Of a stretch of DNA of 64,000 bases, positions 21,801 to 34,500 are shown piece after piece (positions within the stretch are counted from its first letter, which is position 1; each line of letters starts with the position of its first letter). Source of the stretch: Mesorhabditis belari (taxonomy: Eukaryota > Nematoda > Chromadorea > Rhabditida > Rhabditidae). A program made the translations under genes and the position numbers. The notes beneath the pieces were generated by a model. It was given only the letters and a program-made list of their open reading frames with translations, did no database searches and was not told where the DNA came from. Where the stretch lies: positions 514,501 through 578,500 of the forward strand of contig CAUEEP010000890.1 of the NCBI GenBank assembly GCA_958450365.1, given 5' to 3'.

Positions 21801-22141
21801 TGAAGGCAGTTCTAATCGTTCTGCATTTAGATCCAACTCTATTTGCCCAATCGTTGGATAAGAAGAGTCGGCTAGATCTGTGTTGAGCCATTGTTCGAAG
21901 ACAAGTGCGTTGACTCGGGTGGGCTGCTTAAAATAATGTCATAAGAATTTGTCTGAAAACTGACTAACAAAGGTAAGACTGGGCTATTGTTAAACGTATG
22001 TTAGAATAAAAGCACTACCTGATTCCTGAGCACAGATCTTCCATAAAGAAACTCGAGGCACGCCAATAGCCATTCGTCTTTCAACAGAATTCCCTTCTCG
22101 ACAAAAAAGTTGAACACCGCTTCTCGATGCAAAGAGCTCAT
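18879..22141 (-). CDS. rmi1: RecQ-mediated genome instability protein 1 (RMI1)
   Basis: Sixteen exons (22141-22019, 21926-21786, 21691-21566, 21496-21386, 21342-21254, 20798-20719, 20668-20536, 20472-20366, 20323-20070, 19945-19784, 19713-19648, 19612-19556, 19514-19413, 19338-19267, 19226-19137, 19016-18879) give 616 residues. RMI1 is the OB-fold scaffold of the BLM-TOP3A dissolvasome, which removes double Holliday junctions. Visible hallmarks are the N-terminal FEQWLNTDLADSS segment, the OB1 end with KVRPGAK then CQLLGGEVEK (residues about 190-197), a long acidic/Pro linker, and a C-terminal OB2-like region (VLEQLIGMAPDEA) corresponding to the RMI2-binding fold. Residues 409-423 hold IKQE followed by VEVINLED, a SUMO-acceptor consensus next to a SUMO-interaction-like stretch. 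Exon 2 begins at a tandem acceptor (AAGCAG). The intron between 19648 and 19612 is only 35 nt. Nematodes have RMI1 paralogues (rmh-1, rmh-2); which this matches is undecided. Confidence 0.88.
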
Positions 22142-22184
22142 AAGCCCGAAATTCGCGAAATTCACCAACGTAAAAATAATTCAT

Positions 22185-22320
22185 CTAACCCCCATAATAC
22201 ACAATTCTTTTTACCATAGATAAAAATAGGCTCTTCAACTATGATCAAAAGCTCACAAAGAAAACCAGTGCATTTATTCACCAAAAAAATCAAGAAAATG
22301 CAAAAAGTAGCCGAAAATGA
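22185..22320 (-). promoter_or_regulatory. Intercistronic region between OTUD6B and RMI1 (probable trans-splice site)
   Basis: After the OTUD6B stop (22321) an AATAAA lies on the minus strand at 22278-22273. The next strong acceptor, GGGGGTTAG, ends at 22185. The roughly 90-nt spacing is what nematode operons show. The first ATG after the acceptor (22184) is out of frame with RMI1, whose predicted start is at 22141, so a short overlapping upstream ORF is present. Confidence 0.55.
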
Positions 22321-23580
22321 CTATTCGTCGTTTTTTTGTGTTGCTTTACGTGTCGAGTTATAATGACATCCAAGAGCAAAGGCGTGCTGATGATATGTTA
22401 ATACAAAGTGGGCTTTCTTTGAATAATCGGTGCCAAATTCAAGGAGACGGCCATCTGGTTGAATCACCTAAAATCAAAATTATTCTATGCTGGTGCAGGC
22501 AAAAAAAATTTCTAAGCATAACTCAACCCAATTTAAAAAAACGCTAAAGTCTACCTGTATTTTATTTTCCAAGGCTCTCGACAAAGCGTTAATCTCGAGC
22601 TCACCACCCCACAATTCGCTGTCCCCTTCGATGCGCTTGCAATATTTCTTGAATGCCTCATGATCAATCTAAAAACAAAAATGATACTGTCAACAGCTAA
22701 AACCGTACATCGTCGCCTTCAATTTCTGAAGTGTCAATGAAATGCATGAAATCGTCGGGATGGGCACGCATAAAATTAGCTGCTTTTCTTCGGAGCTCTT
22801 TTCCAGTTACTAGAGAAATTTGATGTAACTTCATAAAACATAGAACTACCTCCACCGTTGCCGTTTTGTCTCAATTGATCAGCAATGGCATTGAAAAGGC
22901 AATCACCATCAGACGGTATATCCACAGTCTCGAGACCCTAAAATCGGTAGTCAAAAGTCGTTTCAGCTCCCTGCTTACTCGTTCAATAAGTTGTCGATTG
23001 ATAACTTCCCACTCCTTAGCGCGTTGTCCGAATTTAGCGTTTTTCTCATCTTCTTTCGCAGCTGCGGCTGCTCGTCGATTGTCCTCCTCTTTCTTTTCAC
23101 GTCGCAACATTGCCTAAGCATTCTTGTTTGGACTTGAGATACACCGGACTAGTATTCAAAATTAAACCCACCTTAGACTTCTTCGTGGGTTCTCGATAGA
23201 ATTTCGACTCCTCATCATCTTCGTGCTCACTTTCGCCTTTTTTCGCAGCGTTTGAAGCCTCCGCTGTTCCTCCAACTTTCACCTCTTGCAACTTGAGCTC
23301 AGTGATCTAATAGTGAACGGGTAAATGAATGAAACTTTTAAAACTTACTTCTCGGTCGTGTCTCTCTTTCATTTCCTTTTCCATCGCTTCGGCCGCTTCA
23401 TTTGCTTCTTTTGCTGCTTCTTGTTGCCACCTTTTTGCATTTTTCTTCGACGCTTGGATCTTGGCCTGAAAAATTGCAAGTTACACGTTAAAAGATGATT
23501 TTTACCTGCAAGTCCTTCTTCTCTTTTCTGTGTTTTGCCTGGAGTTCTCCGAGTGGAGTATCCTCTTCACCACTTGACAT
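22321..23580 (-). CDS. otud6b: OTU-domain deubiquitinase, OTUD6B type
   Basis: Eight exons (23580-23506, 23465-23349, 23306-23172, 23113-22979, 22937-22850, 22809-22709, 22668-22555, 22467-22321) give 303 residues, near the human length. The N-terminal half is charged coiled coil starting with HRKEKKDLQAKIQASKK, the family signature. The OTU cysteine-protease core begins at about 155 with DIPSDGDCLFNAIADQL (catalytic Asp164, Cys167). LWGGELEINALS and VIQPDG follow, and the catalytic His290 sits in ALGCHYNS. The first exon follows an acceptor at 23589-23590. OTUD6 enzymes cleave ubiquitin chains and have been linked to translation and proteasome regulation. It lies downstream of TTLL5 and upstream of RMI1 on the same strand. 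Confidence 0.93.
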
Positions 23581-23590
23581 TTAAATACCT

Positions 23591-23977
23591 AAATCAAGAA
23601 TTGTTATAAAAAACGTGCGTTTTGACAAAAGTAAGTGGGCGAAATTTTCATGAAGAACTTGTATCGGATCGTAACCGATTGCCTTTTAAAAAAAACCTTT
23701 CATTTATCAATTGTTTATTCCCTATCAGTATCAAAATGAGAACCTGAGCACAATTTTAAATCAAAGTAACACTAAGCTGATCCACAATTCGTAAAAATTT
23801 AACACAAAAATGGATATGCTTCATTGGATTGAATACCCAGACATCGCACAAAATAATAGATATCTTTAAAAAATATAAAAATCGGGAACATTTTAATCGT
23901 TTTAACAGCTAACGGTGGTAGCAGTGGAGGTGGAACTAAAAGTAGTAATGCTTGTTTGTTATCACAAATGAAAACTT
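23591..23977 (-). promoter_or_regulatory. TTLL5 3'UTR and intercistronic region before OTUD6B
   Basis: A minus-strand AATAAA lies near 23719-23714, and the OTUD6B trans-splice-like acceptor (GATTTAG) ends near 23589. The inferred poly(A)-to-acceptor gap is about 100 nt. No other gene is visible. Confidence 0.5.
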
Positions 23978-26684
<2,707 letters not shown>

Positions 26685-26703
26685 ACTTTTTTTAATACTC
26701 GCT

Positions 26704-27823
26704 ATGATTCAAGGATTCGAGCCAAGTTTTAACGAGCCGACGGGAAAAATGATACAAACGTTTGTCATTGGTAAGTGTTTTTTAATCCAATCTCCCTCAA
26801 AATGTTTTTATTTAGGAATTTTGCTGCCGTTTCTTCTCGTTTTTGGATCAATCGGGTGCTCTGCGTCGCAAAAGGCCAAAAGCAAAGAGAGAAATGTAAG
26901 TGTTTTGCTAAAAATTTGGGTATTGATTATTTTTAGGAATCGAAATCAAAGCGCGAGGTCGCTGTGCCCAAGACAGGGGAAATCGTTGAGCACCTGGAAA
27001 AACGAAAGGTAGACACTTTACTTTATGAAATGTAGAGTTTTGTTTACTCTTAATCTTTTTTACTTTAGGAATTAAAATTCACAATGGAGATCTCTGTGCC
27101 CAAACCGGTCGCCAATGAAGTACACGTCGAAAAGTCAAAGGTCTTTCAGCTTAATCAGCAGAATTTAATGCTCGTTTTGTAATTTTAGGAGTCCAAGTCT
27201 ACGAAGGAGGTCTCTTTACCCAAACCGGTCGACAATGAAGTGAAGCCAAAGGTAGGCTTAATCGTTGAATTTAATCCTTCCTTTTTAGGAGCCAGCTACA
27301 GATGAAAGTGTGACCACAAACACCACAACCGGTTCGTGTACAGCAACGAGTGTGGTCGAGAATCGGCGATTGTGGCGCCTGCAAAATCGAGAAGGACTGC
27401 CTGATAAGGTCTAACCCTTACAGAAAACCCAATTAAATTTTCCTTTAGTCGCCGATCTATAACCAAAAGCTGAAAGAAATCCCACTTCGTGAAGCGGCTG
27501 TTTACCGAGGAAATATCGACGAAAAGTTAGAGGTGGGCTTTAACTAATATCTTATCTCTACAATTTTATTATTATCTAGAGCGAAAACGATGAATGGATT
27601 CAAGAGATCGAGGCAATTGACACAAACTTTCAGCCGACAGACACCGAGCTTTTCGACAGGGAAATCGATCCGAATGCAAGTTGTCGACCCTATTTATAGA
27701 TTATCAATCTTGATTAGGTTATCTACATTAAAAACTAATGTTTTCATTTTCCAGCTCCGTGCCAAAGTCAATGATAAAAACTGTGAGCTCTGGGAAACGC
27801 GAATGCAGCAAGAAGTCGAGTAA
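26704..27823 (+). CDS. Unrecognised membrane protein with repeated ESK...VPKP exons
   Basis: Nine exons (26704-26770, 26816-26895, 26937-27008, 27069-27140, 27189-27251, 27289-27408, 27449-27532, 27580-27675, 27755-27823) give about 240 residues. A hydrophobic segment near the N-terminus (TFVIGILLPFLLVFGSIGC) is followed by a charged cytoplasmic-type tail. Exons 3, 4 and 5 (72, 72 and 63 nt) encode variants of one unit, E(S/L)K followed by (S/A)(V/L)PK(P/T), and look like exon duplications. The rest contains VENRRLWRLQNREGLP and ends NCELWETRMQQEVE. The eighth intron appears to use a GC donor (AAT|GCAAGT). A longer N-terminus is possible: the in-frame upstream codons encode a hydrophobic run but lack an ATG. 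AATAAA is at 27869-27874. The gene is head to head with TTLL5. Confidence 0.72.
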
Positions 27824-27868
27824 AATGCGAGGAAAAGAAACAAAATGACATTGTTTTCATTGCGATTG

Positions 27869-27874
27869 AATAAA
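27869..27874 (+). promoter_or_regulatory. AATAAA polyadenylation signal
   Basis: Canonical hexamer 46 nt after the stop at 27823. Confidence 0.85.
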
Positions 27875-28356
27875 TTGTACTTTATTCTATTCTAAATTGC
27901 TTCAAATTTCCATCGAAAATGGTAAACTCACAAATCTTGTAGAGGCTCCGTTTGCTCAATTGACGTGGTGGCTGGGGCTTCGACCTCATCAAGCATTCCC
28001 TAAAAACGTAATTTGATAAAACGTCATCGATAAAACGATAAAAACCAAAGTCTAATAGAGTGAAATCAAAATAAAACCGAAATATCGTTGACTATGAGGT
28101 CGAAATGAGCTTTGTTTCACTAAATCAAAGTTGCTTGAGAAGAAAATTTAGGGAAAATTTTGTGGAATTGACAAAAAAAGCCCTTCAATTTGAAGAATGA
28201 CACAAAGCGCATTTTTTGAAAAAGCTTTTGAAATCACTGCGAAATTTAGGCCTTTTCAATTCGGCGCCTTTACGTGTCTCTCTCGGTTTCTCATTGAACA
28301 TTTTGAGCCGCGTGTACGCGGGGCTACAAATGACAACCTTTCGACCGACGCAAATC

Positions 28357-28408
28357 ATATGCTAATCTATTGGGTGGTTGTTTAACCACCCAATAGATTA
28401 GCATATGC
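28357..28408. repeat. Perfect 24-bp inverted repeat (hairpin)
   Basis: The arms read CATATGCTAATCTATTGGGT then GGTT, a 4-nt spacer, and the exact inverse. The inner TATTGGGT resembles the mariner-type termini elsewhere in the window. It lies 3' of two convergent genes, so it could also act in RNA. Confidence 0.85.
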
Positions 28409-28550
28409 TTTTGCAAAGTTGAGAATTTTTGGCTGAACAACCACTACGGATTTTCCTGTCGCTGATGTAATTTCTAGTAAAGTGTATTTAATTTGAAATT
28501 GAATTAAGAAATTTATGCATAAAGACAAATAAAATAAAGAGAAATACAAG

Positions 28551-31500
28551 TCAAGCACTTTTCGAAGGGACCAAGTGAAAAATTGTGGGGAACATGGCAG
28601 TGATTTGTGAAAGCACGGAAGCACCCAAGCCGGATGGGAGGACGAAATTGATGTTGTAGTGAGGAGAATGGGAAAGCGCTGGACCACCCGGTGCACTCGA
28701 TTCCCAGCCAGAACCGCATACCTGGAATGATTGATGGAAAATTGTAAACTTACAACGGAAGGACAAGTGGCTGAGTCGAAATGCTATGCGACCTATACCA
28801 TTCGACGCAGAATTTTATGCTGATTTCGAATATATATTCCGTTTTTGCTAAATGACAATCTGCCAGCAGTTATAAGCGTCTAAAGTTTTGTTAGGGCTCT
28901 GAAAACGTGGTCTTAGCGGTCTCCTTGCGGACCAGTTCCAGTGCGACCGTGGTCGAGTGGTACAGCGTTCGTTTCCAGAGCGAGACCTCACGAGTTCGAT
29001 CCCCACTTTGGATTTTCGTTGAAAGTGTGACAACAAGAAATATGTTGTGCGCGCACAACACAAGAAGTGTTGACTAGTTGGTGGAGCCGTAGCCGAGTGG
29101 TACAGTGTTCGTTTCCAGATCGAGAATTTGCACAAACTAGTCAACACTTGTTGCTGAAAAAAGCAATGAAAAATCGAAAGTCTGGATCGAACTCGTGAGG
29201 TCTCGATCTGGAAACGAACACTGTACCACTCGGCCACGGTCACACTGAAACTGGTCTACAAGGAGACCGTTAAGACCTAAATGGCCAAATTTTCAGAGCC
29301 CTAACAAAACTTTAGACGCTTATAACTGCTGGCAGATTGTCATTTAGCAAAAACGGAATATATATTCAGAATCAGCACAAATTTTTGCGTCGAATGGTAT
29401 AGGTCGCATAGCATTTGACCGGCTCAGCCACTTGTCCTTCCCTTCTTCTTAGTGCAGAATAGAAAATGGATCACAGTAGAGCCGGTATCCTTTGTCAAAA
29501 GTATGTACCGTATCAAAAGGTACAGTATGCCTCTAGTAGACTTGTTTAACGGACAAAGTAGTGACTAGTGCTGAGAATGACTATTTAAAATAACAAAAAA
29601 AAATCTATTTAGAGCTGAAAATGACTACTGTAGTGCTAGCACTACTGATCACCCAAAAGAAAGTTTTCGAGTGCGCCAGAGAGAGCGTGTTTTGGCTTTA
29701 TTGGCAAGCGTGCCTTCCAGGATTAAAGAATTCCTCGAAAAATTTATTTGTTGTTGGTTTAGAAACTGTTAAAACGTTTTGAACTCGGTTGAAGCCTTCT
29801 AACAATAATGGGGGACTTTTTGTGCACCAGAAAGGGTGCGTTTGCAAATTCTGGATGTCATTGGGCCTAAACCTGGTCAGCCATGATCACTTGATCGTCA
29901 AACGGTGGTACTATTTCAGATTCAAAAGTTCAAAAGTTCACCTCCATCAAATACCCCTTCACACACTTGAAGACCAACTCGGCTCTCTTCACACACCATT
30001 GAACTGTCATATTCTGGAAGGTTTAGATTTGAATTGATTTGAATTCAGTTTATAGAAATCAATTTACCTCATTCGCTTCTTCTACTAGCAACAATGGGAT
30101 GCTGATCGACGTGACACCAAAACGGGAACAAGCTCGAATCACGTTACGAATCCCTGCGAGACAAGGGTGACTGAAAATTTGCATATTAGAAAAGCCATAA
30201 AAAAGAAAAGCCATCGAAAAGTTGAATAACTTTACTTTTCTTTAACAAATTTTACAATGATCCTTTATCAAGTACTGTAGGTATCAAAAAATCCCGTGCT
30301 CACTTTTAAAGATACAGTTTACCTCCTTAAAAGTACCATATTCCTGCTAGTTTTAAAGTTTAAGCCAGCTTTAAAGCTAATTTAGATTTATTTAGATCTA
30401 TTTACATCTATTTAGATCTATTTAGATCTATTGGGTTGGTGGAAAAGTCCTTTCGGATTTTTTGGGAAGAGTACCTTAAACTTGGCCAATTTTGACGTTT
30501 TATAGCTCATCCTAAAGCTGAATTCAAGACGGATCGATTGGTAAAAACCGTTTTGAGATATCTCTTTTCTAAAAGTTTTTACAGCTATTTTAGTAAAGGG
30601 CGGCAGAGCAAAAAAAAAAATGGCTGTTTTCACGTTTCGTTAGTTTTCCATGCAGAAACCTAGGCTAAAAACATGTGTTTCGTGATCAGCGTCAAAAATA
30701 ATCCCTAGACACAAATTTTCAGAATCTTAGCAAAAAATTTTTGAAAAATATTGTCACCGGTGGAAGTCGAACCAGTGACCCTCAGATCAATAGCCTTTCC
30801 GTCGCTTTTCGCGATTTTCCTTCGTTTTCCCCCCTTTTTTTTTGTTTTAGAAAAGAGATATCTCAAAACGGTTTTTACCAATCGATCCGTCTTGAATTCA
30901 GCTTTAGGATGAGCTATAAAACGTCAAAATTGGACAAATTTAAGGTACTCTCCCAAAAAATCCGAAAGGACTTTTCCACCAACCCAATATTTACATTTAT
31001 TTACATCTATTTAGATCTATTTACATCTATTTAGATCTATTTACATCTATTTACATCTATTTACATCTATTTACATCTATTTTAAGCCAAAAGCCCTTCT
31101 CAAACTCGATTCTGAACATTCAGCCGAAAAATTTCCCCTTTTCCTCCACACTCACTCACCGACTCGTAATATCCCCACTTCTCAACGCATTATCGATAAC
31201 GAGATGAAAAATGATCTAAAATCCCCAAAATTTTCCAGCCAAAATAAGGTATTTAAACCTGTACTCCATCCAAATTCGAGTGCCTTGTCGTGTAGAGATC
31301 GCCGACCAAAAGACTACACTCTTCCCGTTGTTTCTCTGCATCGAATGGAGTCTAGAAAAAGATAAGCAATAGATAAGTAATAGATAAGTAATAGATAAGT
31401 ACTAGATTTTGAAGGTTTCAAATCTAAATTGAATATTTTTCTTCGTTTTATGAACCTTTTTCTTGATCTCAATCACCTGTAAACTCTGCCCAGCTGTCAC

Positions 31501-34500
31501 TTTCTGTAAACTCTGCTCACAACGCCATTGATTGGCTCCTTGGATCTAAAGAATCGCATTTACTTGTAATTCAATTTACATTTGATTTTAAATACAATTT
31601 TAGATTTTATACATTAGATTTATACAATTTATGTGTCGTAGCCGTTTACGAAATTCAGCCGCTAACGAATGAGGGTATTTCCGGGCATCCAATCAAAAAG
31701 TCACCCACATAAAAAGTGTTCATAATACATATATTTTATAATAAATTTTTGAAATTAGCTCATTTGGTTCAGTAGAAAATTTTTTTTGAGCCCCCAAAGT
31801 TTAGGTTCAAAAATGGCTATAAAAGATTTTCTACTCAGCCAAAAAACTTGTCTAATAGCTCATTTTGTAGCCAATTTGATGTAGATTCTTAAAGTAAAGC
31901 TAGATTGAACATTTGTTTTTCAAAACTAGGAGAAAGAGGGCGAGGAACGACTTCAGTTGAACTCGGTCGCTGTTTTCACATTTGAGAATTGCCCTGAATC
32001 TGTTCCTCGCCCTCTTTCTCCTACTTTCAACGAAAAATTGTTTTAGATGGCTTTACTTTAAGAAACTACATCAAATTGGCTACAAAATGAGCTATTAGGC
32101 AAGTTTTTTGGCTGAGTAGAAAATCTTTTATAGCCATTTTTGAACCTAAACTTTGGAGGCTCAGAAAAAATTTTCTACTGAACCAAATGAGCTAATTTCA
32201 AAAATTTATTATAAAATATATGTATTATGAACACTTTTTATGTGGGTGACTTTTTGATTGGATGCCCGGAAATACCCTCATTCGTTAGCGGCTGAATTTC
32301 GTAAACGGCTACGACATATGCATTAGATTAGAAATTTCGATTCTTTTTGAACTTGTAGATGTCGAAAATTCACCGAATTTTGCACTTGTTCTAGCTGTTT
32401 CCCGAGCGTCTCAAAGTGAAGCTCAGTAGACTTCTCGCAAGCTCGTGCGAGATCTGGAAAAGGATAAATCAACTACAATATACTGTAGAATATAGATATT
32501 ATACTCGTAAATCGATCTAAAAACTCAGTTACCGGTCCTTTCTTGAGTGTGCCACATTGGATGCTTTTCTACGAGAATGATCGTTCCATGAAGCCCGCCT
32601 CTTCTGTAGAGATTCATCGCTGATTGGAGACGCTGAGAAATGCTCCCTGAAATACTGTAAAGTAAAGGTTACTGTAAAGGTTACTCTAAAGGTTACTCTA
32701 AAGGTTACTCTAAAGGTTACTCTAAAGGTTACTCTAAAGGTTACTCTAAAGGTTACTCTAAAGGTTACTCTAAAGGTTATTCTAAAGGTTACTCTAAAGG
32801 TTACTCTAAAGGTTACTCTAAAGGTTACTCTAAAGGTTACTCTAAAGGTTAATGTTTAATTTAATGCAAAAATATTCAGTCAACAAGTTTGAACACATTT
32901 TTGCCTAATCTTTTAACAAAAATTTGGCTCTAATTTGGCTCTCTCTACCTCCAAGCGGTCCATTCAGTGGGGTCTTTCTTGACAACAGCCGCACATTGTG
33001 CATCGTTTTCAATTGCGCTCCTGAATTGCAAATAACTTGCATTATTAAACGAATTTTATAAAGATTAAGGATTTTTTTTGATTTATTTACCTAAATATAT
33101 GGTGAAACTCTCGTCGAATATGTTCTCCTCAGCGAAAGAATCTTGTTGAGAGAACACTCTGTAACAAGTGGATTGGATTTGAATTGATTTGAATGAATTT
33201 TTTTTTTGATCAAAAGTAGTGACTCTTTCGAAGATAAAGAGTTGAAAAGCAACCGTTTCAAGCTGTTTTCTTGTGGATTATGGTAGATTTTTAGAATTTG
33301 TGCGCTTTGGAAAGTGCATTAACCTATTTCGGAATCCGAAAACTTTGAAAATCTTTGCAAATCTCATAAAAGCTACTTTGATTTTTAAAAATGTACCTTT
33401 TAGTTTAGAATAAAGTCTAACTTTACTCTAGAATAGAGTTGAAAATAGAAAACTACGGTAAGTATGCTTCTTGCAAACTCGGTAAGCGTGCTTCTTGCAA
33501 ACTCGGTAAGTGTGCTTCTTGCAAACTCGGTAAGTGTGCTTCTTGCAAACTCGGTAAGTATGCTTCCTGCAAACTCGGTAAGCGTGCTTCTTGCAAACTC
33601 AGCCAGTAAATTTGCAGTTCTTTGCAAATCTCTCTCAATTTCTGCAGGCTCTGCAATACTACCAATCATAGTTTTTCTTAAAGCCAATCCTAGTTTTTCT
33701 TAGATTAAAATTGCTATGGGATATTGATTAACTTGTAAAATCTTAAAACTTGTAAAACTAAAACTTGTAAAACTAAAGCTTATAGCGAAAATCTCTAAAT
33801 TCTCGAAACATTTTCACTTTTCAGCCTCTACTTCAGCAATTGCAGCGGCTATTCAGTCAAAAAATGGAGAGCCGATTCAATGCCGACTATGGCTGCAAAT
33901 ATTGGTTGTCTACAATGGCTTCTGGTCTTTCTTTTCTTTCTTTCTTTTCTTTTCACCCATTTTTTCGCATTTCTTTCATATCATGGCTTATTTGTCAACA
34001 GTCAACAGTCACCTACTGCTTGTTTCCCATGAACAAAGCCTTTTCCCTTCTCTTCAATTCACACCCATTCAGAACAAATAGCATAACTTTCTATGTACAT
34101 CGCTTCCCTTTCAGCTAATAGATACGTGCAAAGATGATCGGCTTCGAGGACATATAAAAGGAGGTAATTGAGTCAGAGGCAACCAAGACTCAAGTAACTT
34201 TTCAACGATGATCTCCGGAACAACGTGGGTTTTTGAGTTTTAAAGTAGACAGTTTCTTGCTACAGTAAGCCTACAGTAAGCCTAGAGTAAGCCTAGAGTA
34301 AACCTACAGTAAGCCTAGAGTAAGCCTACAGTAAACCTACAGTAAGCCTAGAGTAAGCCTAGAGTAAACCTACAGTTGCTACTGTAAGCTTATAGCAATT
34401 CTATAGCAAGCCACAGTAAGCCTTGCACCAGCAAGTCTATAGTAGGCCTTACTATTAACTTACAGTGAGCCTTGCTATTATTCTACAGTAAGCCTTACTA

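Larger units (their letters stand above)
27824..28550. other. Convergent intergenic region with a strong short hairpin
   Basis: This separates the 3' ends of the plus gene (27823) and FERRY3 (28551). A 24-bp perfect inverted repeat (CATATGCTAATCTATTGGGT onward) with a 4-nt turn lies at 28357-28408. A minus-strand exon-like piece (27932-28005, ending LQDL and stop) has an acceptor but no partner exon. Confidence 0.6.

Noticed and set aside
27932..28005. Minus-strand exon-like piece ending EPLQDL and stop
   Set aside because: It has an acceptor and stop, but no compatible upstream exon was found before the FERRY3 3' end, so it is not annotated as a gene.
33400..33703. Repetitive ORFs (LTEFARST / LPSLQEAH types)
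   Set aside because: They come from a 24-bp minisatellite whose length keeps all frames open; it lies in a FERRY3 intron.
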